From NCBI RefSeq assembly GCF_003056725.1, contig NZ_QBKZ01000001.1:429007-493006 (forward strand): a DNA stretch of 64,000 nucleotides, in the 5' to 3' direction. The position numbers and the translations under genes were made by a program. Every line of letters starts with the position of its first letter. The first letter of the stretch is position 1. The DNA is from Mangrovicoccus ximenensis (GTDB taxonomy: Bacteria; Pseudomonadota; Alphaproteobacteria; Rhodobacterales; Rhodobacteraceae). This document shows positions 9,205-19,689 of the stretch, piece after piece. The notes below the pieces were generated by a model. It saw only the letters and a list, made by a program, of their open reading frames with translations. It made no database searches and had not been told where the DNA came from.

Positions 9205-10497
9205 GGAACGTCGCGGGCCTCGCGGGCGAGCGTCAGCCGCAGCCGGCCGGAGCCGCCCATCGCCTGCGCCGCGTTGAGGATCAGGTTGATCGCCACCTGC
9301 TGCATTTCCCCGGCTTCGATTGCGGCGGGGGGCAGCGCGGGCAGCTCGGTGTCCACCTCGATCCCGGCCCTGCCGAGCGCGTGGTCGGCCAGAAGCAGCG
9401 AGTCCTCCGCCACCGCTGCCAGATCCGCGGTGCCGCCGCCGTCGGAGAACTCGCTCGGCCGGGCGAATTTCAGGAGCTTGCCGACGATCGCCTCCATCCG
9501 CATCACCTGGCGGTCGATCAGCGCCAGCTCGGTCTCGACCCGCGCCGCCTCCGGTCCGAGTTCCAGCCGGATCACGTCGACATTGCCCTGGATCACCGCC
9601 ACCGGATTGTTGATCTCATGCGCCACGCCGGCGGTGATCTCGCCGATCGAGGCGAGCTTCTCGCTCGTCACCAGCTGGCGGAAGGTCTGCTCCAGCCTTG
9701 CATTCGCGTCGCGCAGCTCGGCGGTGCGGCGGTCGACCCGGTCCTCCAGCTCCTCCGCCCAGGCGCGCAGCTTGCGGTCGCGGTCCTGCACTTGGTCGAG
9801 CAGCCCGTCGAGATGCGCCGCGACCTGGCCGATCTCGTTGCGGCTTCCGACCGGGCCGATGCGCGCGGCAAGCTCGCCTTCGCCTACGCGCGTCATGGTC
9901 TCGGTCATCCGCTCCAAGGGCGCGAAGATGCCCTTGGCGAGCCAGAGGAAGACCGGCGCCGAGATCGCCAGCACCGCGGCGAAGGCCGCCATCATCCACA
10001 GATAGGCGTCGCGCTTGGCGGCGGCAAAGGGGGCTTCGAGAATGCCGACATAGAGCATGCCGACGCGGTTCCCGAAGCTGTCGTCGAGCGGCAGATAGCC
10101 CGAGATGTACCAGTCATTGACCACGAAGGCGCGGTCGAGCCAGGTGCGGCCCTCGTCCAGCACCGCTTGGCGCACCTCGGCCGAGACCCGGGTGCCGAGC
10201 GCGCGGACATCCTCGAAGAGCCGGACATTGGTGGAGATCCGGACGTCCTCGAGGAACAGCGTCGCAGTGCCCTGCCGCGTGCCGCCATTGACCGGGTTGA
10301 GGTAGACCAGCGCGTTGATCGCGTCGATGAAGTCCAGATTGGCATTCAGCAGGATGCCGCCCGCCAGAACGCCGTCTGCGCCGGGCAGCTCCACCGGAGC
10401 GGCAGCCTGCACGACCATGCCGCGGTCCTCGGCCGAGCGGCCGGTAGGCAGCGCGGCGCGGGTCTCGATCAGCTCGATCCGGGCGCGGGAACCGGCC
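9205..10497 (-). pseudogene. Membrane sensor histidine kinase, truncated at both ends
   Basis: The frame contains part of an extracytoplasmic dCache-like sensor region ([19 protein letters not shown], then TWLDRAFVVNDWYISGYLPL), one transmembrane helix (YLWMMAAFAAVLAISAPVFL), a HAMP domain, a coiled coil (RVDRRTAELRDANARLEQ), the phospho-acceptor box SIGEITAGVAHEINNPVAVI with its histidine, and the N box INLILNAAQAMGG. It breaks off inside the ATPase domain near 9210: the DxGxG and GxGLG boxes never appear. The N-terminal helix and half of the sensor are also missing where it meets arsH at about 10490. It cannot be an active kinase. Confidence 0.8.
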
Positions 10498-11208
10498 GAC
10501 CCGGCCACGCCGCAGCTCGACGAGGCCTGCTTCCGGACCGCCGATGCCAGGCAGCTGGAGGCGGCGGAGGAGATCGGCCACCGGCCGCGGATCCTGCTGC
10601 TCTACGGCTCGCTGCGCGAGCGGTCCTTCTCGCGGCTGATGGCCGAGGAAGCTGCGCGGGTCCTGCACCGGCTGGGCGCCGAGACGCGGATCTATTCGCC
10701 TGCCGGCCTGCCCCTGCCGGACGATGCGCCGGCGGAGCATCCCAAGGTGGCCGAGCTGCGCGACATGGTGACCTGGTGCGAGGGCATGGTCTGGTCGAGC
10801 CCCGAGCGCCACGGCGCGATGACCTCGGTGATGAAGGCGCAGATCGACTGGATCCCGCTCAGCCTGGGCGGGGTTCGGCCGACCCAGGGCAAGACGCTGG
10901 CGGTGATGCAGGTCTCGGGCGGCTCGCAGAGCTTCAACACCGTGAACCAGCTGCGCATCCTCGGGCGCTGGATGCGGCTGCTGACGATCCCGAACCAGAG
11001 CTCCGTGCCGAAAGCCTGGAGCCAGTTCGGCGAGGACGGGCGGATGCTCCCCTCGCCCTTCTACGACCGGATGGTCGACGTGATGGAGGAGCTGGTGAAG
11101 TTCACCCTGCTGACCCGCGGCCGCGGCGGCTACCTGCTCGACCGCTATTCCGAGCGCGTGGAGAGCCGCGAAGCGCTGTCGCAGCGGGTCAACCAGGCGG
11201 ATATCTGA
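10495..11208 (+). pseudogene. arsH: ArsH, NADPH-dependent FMN oxidoreductase (organoarsenical resistance), start lost
   Basis: ArsH oxidises trivalent organoarsenicals using a flavodoxin-like FMN fold. The flavin phosphate loop [56 protein letters not shown] and [13 protein letters not shown] are all typical, and the C-terminus is complete. Homologous sequence starts at about [16 protein letters not shown], immediately at the junction with the antisense kinase fragment, so the first few residues and the start codon appear lost. The upstream frame is open but without a credible start. No arsR or other ars gene is nearby. Confidence 0.8.
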
Positions 11209-12030
11209 GGGAGGGATTCCGGGACCCGGCGCGTTGCGGCGTGGGGGCTATGAAGCAACCCGCCGGGTCCCGATAGCCTGTGTCTAGCGCTGCCATGCGG
11301 CGGCGGCATGGACCTCCTTGGACGTCCGCGGGGTCTTTCCGTGGCCGGAATGAGGCAGCGACACCGCGCGAGCCGACCCGGCGCTGCGCCGTCGGCGGAA
11401 GCGATCCCGAAACCGCAAGACGGGCCTCAGCCTGCACGGCCATGCGGCTTTCCGGGATTTCGGCGGCCGGTTCGGGACGAGACCGCCGGGGCGCCGCGCT
11501 GGCGGAGAGGCCGGAGCACGGATGTCCGGGGGCAGGCATCTCGCGGACCAGCCCATGAAAGGCATGACGACGCCTGTCGGCACGCCCCTTGAAAGCAGGG
11601 AGCCTTCACGGGGCACCTCCCGCAGACCGGCCGCCCGCGCCACACGCCCGAACACAGCGCGCGGATCGCCCTTCGCCCTGTTTCGTCGCCACCCCTGTCT
11701 TCATCCGGTTTCCGGGGAAGGACCCTGAAAGGCAAATTCGATGTTTGCCGTCCACTTCGGCAAACATGGCAGGCCAGAGCCCCGAGCCCGAATTGCTCCT
11801 CCTCTCCGGCCGCGGCAGCCGGACATCGGCAACGCCATCTAGCGCCAGCTCGAGGCCGATCCGGAGCTTTTCCCGGGCGACCCTCTCCGGTCTCCTGCAG
11901 CCGTGATCCCTGCACGGCCCCTGCCGGACGCCATGCCTGCCGACTGGACAGATCGGGGCCCTCCCCGCTCGGCATGCCGCACTTGGACCGGCGGAGCCTG
12001 GCGCTCCGGAGCCATGGTCCCGGAATGCAG
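11209..12030. other. Gene-free tract with one strong inverted repeat
   Basis: No gene recognised in about 820 bp. Arms atgtttgccg (11741-11750) and cggcaaacat (11758-11767) form a perfect 10-bp inverted repeat with a 7-nt spacer, in a locally AT-richer segment resembling an operator without a gene. Confidence 0.5.
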
Positions 12031-12056
12031 AAAGGGCCGCCCGAGGGCGACCCTTT
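12031..12056 (-). terminator. Terminator of groESL
   Basis: On the minus strand AAAGGGTCGCC-CTCG-GGCGGCCCTTT forms an 11-bp stem with one wobble pair, starting 25 bp after the groEL stop codon, followed by CTGCATTCC. Confidence 0.7.
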
Positions 12057-12081
12057 CCGTAGTTCCTGGCGGAACGGCTGA

Positions 12082-13734
<1,653 letters not shown>

Positions 13735-13775
13735 TTAATTTCGGTGTTCGGGAAAGGTCTCAGGCAACCGGCCGC

Positions 13776-14069
13776 TTACGCAGCTTCGGTGATGCCGAGG
13801 ATGTCGCTTTCCTTCATGATCAGCAGCTCTTCGCCGTCGATCGAGACTTCGGTGCCGGACCACTTGCCGAAGAGCACCTTGTCGCCCGCTTTCACGGTCA
13901 TCGCGATCAGCTCGCCGGAGTCCTTGCGTGCGCCTTCGCCGCAGGCGACAACCAGGCCTTCGGCCGGCTTTTCTTTCGCGCTGTCGGGGATGATCAGGCC
14001 ACCTTTGGTTTTCTCTTCGCTCTCGACACGCTTGACGAGAACACGGTCATGCAGCGGCTTGAATGCCAT
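13776..14069 (-). CDS. groES: Co-chaperonin GroES (10 kDa)
   Basis: The 97-residue GroES begins [20 protein letters not shown], carries the mobile loop [16 protein letters not shown] that docks to GroEL, and ends [12 protein letters not shown] 14069 is used; the frame remains open 45 bp further upstream but those residues are not family-like. A GAGAG ribosome site precedes the start. It is the first gene of the groESL operon, 35 bp downstream of the CIRCE operator. Confidence 0.98.
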   Translation of the reverse strand: MAFKPLHDRVLVKRVESEEKTKGGLIIPDSAKEKPAEGLVVACGEGARKDSGELIAMTVKAGDKVLFGKWSGTEVSIDGEELLIMKESDILGITEAA

Positions 14070-14103
14070 CTCTGACTCTCCTGTCTCAGAGTTTATGACG
14101 CTT

Positions 14104-14130
14104 TTAGCACTCACTCCCCGCGAGTGCCAA
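14104..14130 (-). promoter_or_regulatory. CIRCE element (HrcA operator) of groESL
   Basis: The half-sites TTAGCACTC (14104-14112) and GAGTGCCAA (14122-14130), separated by 9 nt, match the CIRCE consensus TTAGCACTC-N9-GAGTGCTAA with a single C-for-T change. HrcA represses through this site until heat or unfolded protein titrates it. Confidence 0.95.
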
Positions 14131-14362
14131 CACCGGGGAGGTAGTCACCGTCTCCCCCGCCTGTCAAGTCCGGCGTCCTGCAAATTTGCAGCTCTCCCCC
14201 GGATTTTTCCGCCGGCGCCGAAGATGGCAGCTGGCGGCGGCGGACGGAACCGGCCGCCCCTGCCCTCCGCAGGTAGGAAGGCCGCTCCGGAGGCGCAACC
14301 CGTGCGCCTCCGCCGCAGCGATTCTCCGCCGGCAGCCGGCCTGCGGACCCGCCGCCGCGCGC

Positions 14363-14850
14363 TCAGAACAGGAAATCGGCGTTCGACAGATCCGCGGCGG
14401 CCACGCCGTCGAGCAGGATCGACAGGCCGTAGGTCCCGGACAGGTCGATCAGCACCCCGCCCGCCGTCTCGGCGACATGCGCGGACAGGCTCGCGCCGTA
14501 GCCGGTCAGCCTCAGCGCCGTCAGGTCGATCAGGTCGGTGCCGTCCTGGAAATCCGCCACCGTGTCGAAGCCGTCATTGGCGCGGAACACGAACGTGTCG
14601 GCGCCGCCGCCGCCCTCGAGCAGATCGTCGCCCTTGTTGCCTTCGAGCACATCCGCACCGGCGCCGCCGCCGAGCGTGTCGTCGCCAGCGAAGCCGCGGA
14701 GCCGGTCGAAGCCGAAGCCGCCATTCAGCCCGTCATTGCCGCGCCCGCCGATCAGCAGGTCGCTGTTCAGCCCGCCCTCGATCACGTCGTCGCCGTCGCC
14801 GCCGCGCAGCTCGTCATTGCCGGCACTGCCCGAGAGCGTGTCGTCGCCCA
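14363..14850 (-). pseudogene. RTX (haemolysin-type calcium-binding) protein, C-terminal fragment
   Basis: About five nonapeptide repeats GGxGxDxLx are visible (GGRGNDGLN, GFAGDDTLG, GGAGADVLE, GNKGDDLLE, GGGGADTFV), which form a calcium-filled beta roll in type I-secreted proteins, then the usual C-terminal block FRANDGFDTVADFQDGTDLI and the end SNADFLF. The upstream part, with any enzymatic domain, is missing: near 14850 the strand switches to a CAP-domain fragment on the plus strand. The stop at 14363 is genuine. Confidence 0.8.
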
Positions 14851-14852
14851 GC

Positions 14853-15192
14853 CTCGGGCCTGCCGCCGCTGGCCGCCGATCCGCTCTGCGAGCGCGCCGC
14901 CCAGGCCCATGCCGCCGACCAGGCGCAGCGCCAGGTGCTGACCCATGGCAGCGGATTCGAGAACCGCGACACCGCCGCCAACCGGATCGCCCAACAGGGC
15001 TACCAATGGAGCTTTGCCGCCGAGAACGTCGCCTTCGGCCAGAAGGACGCGCAGGCGGTGCTGGAGGCCTGGGCCAGCTCCCCGGGCCACCGCGAGAACA
15101 TGCTGAGCGGCAAGGCGGTGCATTACGGCTTCGGCGGCGCCTCGAACCGGCTGGGACCCTATTGGGTGCTGGTGCTGGCCGCGCCGCTGTGA
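14853..15192 (+). pseudogene. CAP/SCP-superfamily secreted protein, C-terminal fragment
   Basis: The frame reads GLPPLAADPLCERAAQAHAA, LTHGSGFENR, QGYQWSFAAENVAFGQ, and SPGHRENMLSGKAVHYGFGG, followed by YWVLVLAAPL, the CAP signature with conserved His, Glu and second His (HRENML). Bacterial CAP proteins are secreted and usually have a signal peptide and N-terminal region that are lacking here. The 5' end coincides with the junction to the RTX fragment. Confidence 0.75.
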
Positions 15193-15549
15193 CCGCTCAG
15201 CGGTAGCGCGCGTCGAGCGCCCGCTCGACCTGGCCCGCGAACTTGGCCGCCGCCACCGGCAGCGCGCGGTTCCTCAGCTGGCAGAGATAGAGCCGCCTGC
15301 TTCTCCATCGCGGAGTTCCTCCTCTCCATGGGGCAGGACGGGCCGCCGCGCAGGGCCGCAGGCGCGGCCCCTCGGGGCCGTGGCGCGGTCCGGACATGCG
15401 GCATGCCTCCCTGCCGGGCAGGCCCGAGACCTGCCGTTCCTCCTAGTTGTATTTCGTATATGCCAAATACATATGTCAATAAAAAATCTTGTTCCCATCC
15501 CGCGGAACGTGCGATCACTTCGGAAACAGGCAGATGGCGGGAATACGGG
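15193..15549. other. Intergenic region upstream of an IclR gene; possible operator
   Basis: The proximal half on the minus strand (stop at 15197) ends ALPVAAAKFAGQVERALDAR, which might be the tail of another regulator, but this is weak. The 3' half is AT-rich, unlike its surroundings, and contains gtattt (15449-15454) and aaatac (15465-15470) as an inverted repeat with a 10-nt spacer, a plausible IclR autoregulatory site. Confidence 0.4.
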
Positions 15550-16344
15550 ATGGGCAGTGAAAGCCGGAGCGCGCGGGGCATCCAGTCAATCACGGTGGGC
15601 GGACGGCTGTTGCAGGCATTGATCGACGGCGCGCGGCCGATGACGCTGCGCGAAATCGCTGACCGGGCCGAGATCGCGCCCGCCCAGGCCCATGCCTATC
15701 TGGTCAGCCACCGGCGCACCGGCATGGTGGTGCAGGAATTCGATTCGGGCCCCTATCTTTTCGGCCCCTTCGCGCTGAAGCTGGGGCTGGCACGGCTGCG
15801 CGCCCTGCCGGTCTATGGCCGCGCCGAGGCACTGCTGAAATCGCTGTCGCAGGAGCTGAACGTGATGTCGGTGCTTGCGGTCTGGGGGCCCGGCGGGCCG
15901 AGCGCGGTGATGGTGGTGCAGGCCAGCGACAAGCGCAGCGACCTGAACATCCGGATGGGCACGCGGTTCTCGGTGCTGAATACCGCCACCGGACGGATCT
16001 TCGGCGCCCATCACGACCCGGCGCAGGTCGAGCCCCATGTCGCGGCGGAATTCGCGCGCAGCCCCGCGGCCTTCTACCCGACCGACGTGGCCGGACCGGA
16101 GGATTTCGCGCAGCGCGTGGCCGAGGTGCGGGACCAGGGCTTTGCCTCCATCCGCGGCGCCAGGGTGCCCGGGATCGACGCGATCGCCGCCCCGATCTTC
16201 GACGAGGACGGCCAGTTCGCCGGGGCGGTGACCTGCATCGGCCATGCCGAACATATCGACACCGGACCGGAGGGCGCGGCCGTCCGCGCGCTTCTCGGCG
16301 GCGCCGCCCGGCTCAACGCCGCCGACGCCGCCTCCGACACCTGA
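15550..16344 (+). CDS. IclR-family transcriptional regulator
   Basis: The 264-residue protein has an N-terminal winged helix (GGRLLQALIDGARPMTLREI ... QAHAYLVSHRRTGMVVQ) and a C-terminal IclR effector domain (NVMSVLAVWG, GTRFSVLNTATGRIF, GFASIRGARVPGIDAIAAP). IclR proteins bind short aromatic or organic-acid effectors and control catabolic operons. The start at 15550 follows GGGAATACGGG. It is followed 35 bp later by a second IclR gene with the same N-terminal signature, i.e. a tandem duplication. The nearby amidohydrolase operon on the other strand is a candidate target. Confidence 0.9.
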   Translation: MGSESRSARGIQSITVGGRLLQALIDGARPMTLREIADRAEIAPAQAHAYLVSHRRTGMVVQEFDSGPYLFGPFALKLGLARLRALPVYGRAEALLKSLSQELNVMSVLAVWGPGGPSAVMVVQASDKRSDLNIRMGTRFSVLNTATGRIFGAHHDPAQVEPHVAAEFARSPAAFYPTDVAGPEDFAQRVAEVRDQGFASIRGARVPGIDAIAAPIFDEDGQFAGAVTCIGHAEHIDTGPEGAAVRALLGGAARLNAADAASDT

Positions 16345-16379
16345 CCTCCTGCCGCAGCCGCCAGAACCGGACCGATCCC

Positions 16380-16847
16380 ATGACAGCCAAGACCAGCAAA
16401 TCCGAGGGCCGCGGAGTCCAGTCGATCGAGATCGGCGCGCAGCTTCTCGAGGCGCTCGCCGAACGCGCCGCGCCGATGATGCTCAAGGAGCTCGCCGCCG
16501 CCGCCGGCGTCGCCCCCGCCCAGGCCCATCCCTATCTGGTCAGCTACCGCCAGATGGGCATGGTCGAACAGACCGCCTCGGGGCGCTACCGGCTCGGTCC
16601 CTTCGCGCTCGATCTCGCGATCATGCGGATGCGCACCATCGACCCGATGCAGCTGGCCTCGCAGGCGGTGATCGCGCTGTCGCTGGAGACCGGGCTGACC
16701 GGGCTCCTGTCGGTCTGGGGCGCCTTCGGGCCGACCATCGTTCTGGTCCATGAAGGCACCGACCAGGTCCACATGAACACCAAGGTCGGCACCGTCTATA
16801 ATCCCGTCACGACTACCCGACGCATGGTCTGCTCCCGTTCTCATTAG
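16380..16847 (+). pseudogene. Second IclR-family regulator, C-terminally truncated
   Basis: This copy shows the same winged-helix plan (IEIGAQLLEALAERAAPMML, APAQAHPYLVSYRQMGMVEQ) and the start of the effector domain (TGLTGLLSVWGAFGPTIVLV ... GTVYNPVT), then loses homology at about 16812 and stops at 16847 after an unrelated tail. Family members are 250-270 residues; here only about 144 are family-like. The DNA-binding part could be made, but ligand sensing would be lost. Confidence 0.8.
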
Positions 16848-16977
16848 CGCTTTTGGGCCTGATACCGCGTGGCGCGCGATGCGGCAAGCGCAAGACCCGC
16901 ACCGGGCGGGGCAATGCGGCCCCGCCGCGCCAAACCGGCGGGAAACCGCAAAGCCGCCGCGCCGCCCTCGGCCAGGG

Positions 16978-17100
16978 CTCGGCCGGGCCTTCGGCGGTGC
17001 CGGGCGGGACGATCTGCGCGATGCGCCCCCGGTCGATCACGATATCGGCCGTGCTGCCGCCGGGCAGGGCGGCGCCGGAGAGAACCAGCCGCTCAGACAT
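16978..17100 (-). pseudogene. Amidohydrolase (cytosine-deaminase-like), N-terminal fragment
   Basis: Starting at ATG 17100, overlapping the stop of the preceding amidohydrolase by 8 bp, the frame reads MSERLVLSGAALPGGSTADI and VIDRGRIAQIVPPGTAEG, the typical N-terminal beta-sandwich strand of metallo-dependent amidohydrolases. Homology ends after about 40 residues, before any metal-binding histidine. It would have been the third gene of the operon. Confidence 0.65.
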
Positions 17101-18649
17101 CGGCCATCGCATTGTAGCGGTAGGACCGGTGCGCGGCGTCCGGCGCATGCCGGTGCTGGAAGTCCTCCAGCACCGGCATGGCCGCCTCGACCATCGCCCG
17201 CATTTCGGCCTCCTCCGCGGTTTCCGGCGCCGCGAGCCGCGCGGCGATCTCGGCCAGCACCGCCTCGCTGTCGATCGAAGTCACGCGGCCGTTCTCCACC
17301 ACGCGGCGGCCCTCGACGAAGACGCTGTCGACCGCGCCCTTCATCGCGCGGTGCAGCACGGTTTCGGCGACCGGCGTGTGCGGCGAGACGACGGGGCGCT
17401 CCACCTTGGCGCGGTCGAGCAGAAGGATATCGGCGCGCCGCCCCGGCTCCAGCCGCCCGACCTCTGCGCCGAAGCCCGCCGAGCGCGCGCCATGCTCCGT
17501 CGCCATCGCGATCACGGCGCCCGCATCGGGACGGTCGGTCCACATCGCGGTTTCACGGTGGAGCGCCCAGGCGAGCTTCATTTCCAGGAGCATGTCCCGG
17601 TCATCGGCGATGTTCGACTGGTCGATGCCGAGCGCCACCGGAATGCCGCGGGCGCGCATCTCGTTGACCGGCGCGATGCCCGAGCCCAGCCGCAGCCCCG
17701 AAGACGCGTTGTGGCAGATCATGCAGCCGCATTCCGCCAAGAGGTCGAGATCTCGGCGGCTGGTCCAGTTGCCATGGCCGAGCGTCAGCTCGGGACCGAG
17801 GCAGCCCAGCCGGTGCAGATGCTCCACCGCCGAGCAGCCATAGGTCCTGTGCGCGAAGGCGGCCTGCCGCGCGGTCTCGACCAGATGCATGTGCAGGTTG
17901 GCGCCTTCGGCCCGCGCCGTTGCGGTGATCTCCTGCAGCGCCGCGTCCGAGCACCAATGCAGGTTCGCCGGCGCCAGATGCATCCGCACCATGCCGGGCG
18001 CGCGCGCGGCCCAGTCGGCCTTCATCTGCCGGAAGAAGGCCATGTAGTCGCCGATCGGGGTCGCCGCCGCCGAGAGCCGCGGCTGCCACCAGGCGGCGAT
18101 CTCCGCGGGCAGCGCGGCGAGCACCTCCGCGTCCGGGTCGTAGCTCAGCACGTTGCGGTCGCGGATCATGAAGGAGAAGCCCGCCCGCATGCCGATCTCG
18201 CCATAGGCGCCCAGCACCGCATCGGCCCCGGCCTGCCAGTCCTGCGGCGTCCCGGCCAGCCCCGAATGGATGTGGTGGACGGTGGTGGTGCCGCTTTCCA
18301 GCATCTCGATGGCGGAATAGAGCGTGTCGAGCCGCGGCCCGATCTGCCGCATCGCGCGGAACCGCGGCAGCCAGAGTTCCAGCGGCGCGAAGGGCACCCC
18401 GCCCATCAGCGGCGTCACCCCGAAATGATGGTGCGCATTCACCAGCCCCGGCATCGCGATCATCCCCGGACCGCCGAAACGCGGCAGGTGGCCGTTGCCG
18501 AAGCCCACCGCCTCGGGGGTGCCGATATGGGCGATGCGGCCCTCATGCACGCGGATCAGCACGTCATGGCGCAGCTGCATCTGCCCCGCGCCGTCCAGCC
18601 CGCAGAGAACCACGCCCGCCTCGATCAGGCAGTCGGAAGGATGTGTCAT
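17093..18649 (-). CDS. Metal-dependent amidohydrolase (TrzA/AtzA/8-oxoguanine-deaminase-like)
   Basis: The 518-residue protein belongs to the amidohydrolase superfamily that deaminates or dechlorinates N-heterocycles. Visible are the metal-binding GLVNAHHHFGVTPL, the HLHMHLVET pair, HGNW, the substrate-region HNASSGLRLGSGIAP, and the catalytic Asp in VALGIDQSNIADDRDML, ending with GRLEPGRRADILLLD. The length fits the family (about 450-520). ATG 18649 overlaps the stop of the upstream gene (ATGA), indicating translational coupling. Substrate is unknown. Confidence 0.88.
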   Translation of the reverse strand: MTHPSDCLIEAGVVLCGLDGAGQMQLRHDVLIRVHEGRIAHIGTPEAVGFGNGHLPRFGGPGMIAMPGLVNAHHHFGVTPLMGGVPFAPLELWLPRFRAMRQIGPRLDTLYSAIEMLESGTTTVHHIHSGLAGTPQDWQAGADAVLGAYGEIGMRAGFSFMIRDRNVLSYDPDAEVLAALPAEIAAWWQPRLSAAATPIGDYMAFFRQMKADWAARAPGMVRMHLAPANLHWCSDAALQEITATARAEGANLHMHLVETARQAAFAHRTYGCSAVEHLHRLGCLGPELTLGHGNWTSRRDLDLLAECGCMICHNASSGLRLGSGIAPVNEMRARGIPVALGIDQSNIADDRDMLLEMKLAWALHRETAMWTDRPDAGAVIAMATEHGARSAGFGAEVGRLEPGRRADILLLDRAKVERPVVSPHTPVAETVLHRAMKGAVDSVFVEGRRVVENGRVTSIDSEAVLAEIAARLAAPETAEEAEMRAMVEAAMPVLEDFQHRHAPDAAHRSYRYNAMADV

Positions 18650-19689
18650 TGCCGGTAGTCCCTGATCAGTCCCAGCCGCCGCGCCACCGAGATGCGGTAG
18701 AGCGGGTCGGGATATGTCCTGTCTTCCTCCGAGGCCGAGAAGGCCACGGAAATGTCGTGCTCGTCCTCCGACAGCCGCGCCGCGGCGAAGATCGCGGGCC
18801 AGTCCGGGGCCTCCGTCCGGCGCCAGCGGACGAGATCGGCGGAAGACGGCAGGGCGGGGAAGCCCATCTCGCCGCCGAGCGCGGCGATGCATTGCCAGAA
18901 GCTGCGCAGCATCGTTTCCTGTGTGGCCGCATCGCAGAAAGGCAGCACGATGCGCAGCCAGTGGCAGCCGGTCACGGCATGCAGCGCCGAGAAATCCTGG
19001 GTTGCGGCGAAGAGCGCGATGGAGGCGGCGGCCATGCGGGCCAGCGTGTCCGGTCCGATCTCAAGCCAGTCGACGACCGGGACGAAATCCGGGCAGCGGC
19101 CGCTTTCCGCCATGTTCTGCCAGAGGAGCCCGTGGAGCGGCAGGCCGCGCAGCGCCTCGATGCGGAAGGCCCGCGCAAGAACCTCCGCCGGATCGGCCGT
19201 GACCGGGGCGGCGCCGGTCGCGGGCGGCAGCGCCAGATAGGACCAGTGCCAATAGGCCAGAGCGATGGCGATTTCCTGCGGGTCTTCGCGCAGGATGCCG
19301 TAAGCGGTGCGCATCAGCGCATGCAGCGCGCTGGCACCGGTTCCCGGGGCGAAGCCGGGCAGGTGCACGGCCAGCGCCTGCTGCCATCCGAAGCGCTCAA
19401 CCTCGGCAGCGAAGTAACGGCGCAGATCGGCTTCGCGAGCGCGCCGACCCAGAAGCGCAGGCAGATCGCCGGAGGCAAGCGGGGCGGTGGCCGGACCGAC
19501 GGGAAGCAGCCCTTTGTAGTCCCGGTAGCTTGCAAAGAAATCTTCCAGCCGCGCCGTCCCGCCGATCCGGTCGAGCGCCACGAGGACCATGGGCGCGTGA
19601 TTGGCGAAGGTCGCCTCGAATTCGGTGCTGTAGGCGGGCATCTCGGCCATGATGACGTCGATGTCCTGCTGTGCTGCGAGCCTGTCCAT
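18646..19689 (-). CDS. Questin-oxidase-like (DUF4243) protein
   Basis: A 347-residue soluble protein with the helical pattern of the questin oxidase-like family: SALHALMRTAYGILRE, ALAYWHWSYLAL, HAVTGCHWLRIVLPF. Named members act in fungal polyketide oxidation; bacterial ones are uncharacterised. ATG 19689 has AAGGAG nine bases upstream. It heads an operon with the coupled amidohydrolase at 18649, so a role in degrading a heterocyclic compound is a guess from context only. The family assignment is from memory of the motif pattern and moderately certain. Confidence 0.6.
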   Translation of the reverse strand: MDRLAAQQDIDVIMAEMPAYSTEFEATFANHAPMVLVALDRIGGTARLEDFFASYRDYKGLLPVGPATAPLASGDLPALLGRRAREADLRRYFAAEVERFGWQQALAVHLPGFAPGTGASALHALMRTAYGILREDPQEIAIALAYWHWSYLALPPATGAAPVTADPAEVLARAFRIEALRGLPLHGLLWQNMAESGRCPDFVPVVDWLEIGPDTLARMAAASIALFAATQDFSALHAVTGCHWLRIVLPFCDAATQETMLRSFWQCIAALGGEMGFPALPSSADLVRWRRTEAPDWPAIFAAARLSEDEHDISVAFSASEEDRTYPDPLYRISVARRLGLIRDYRQ

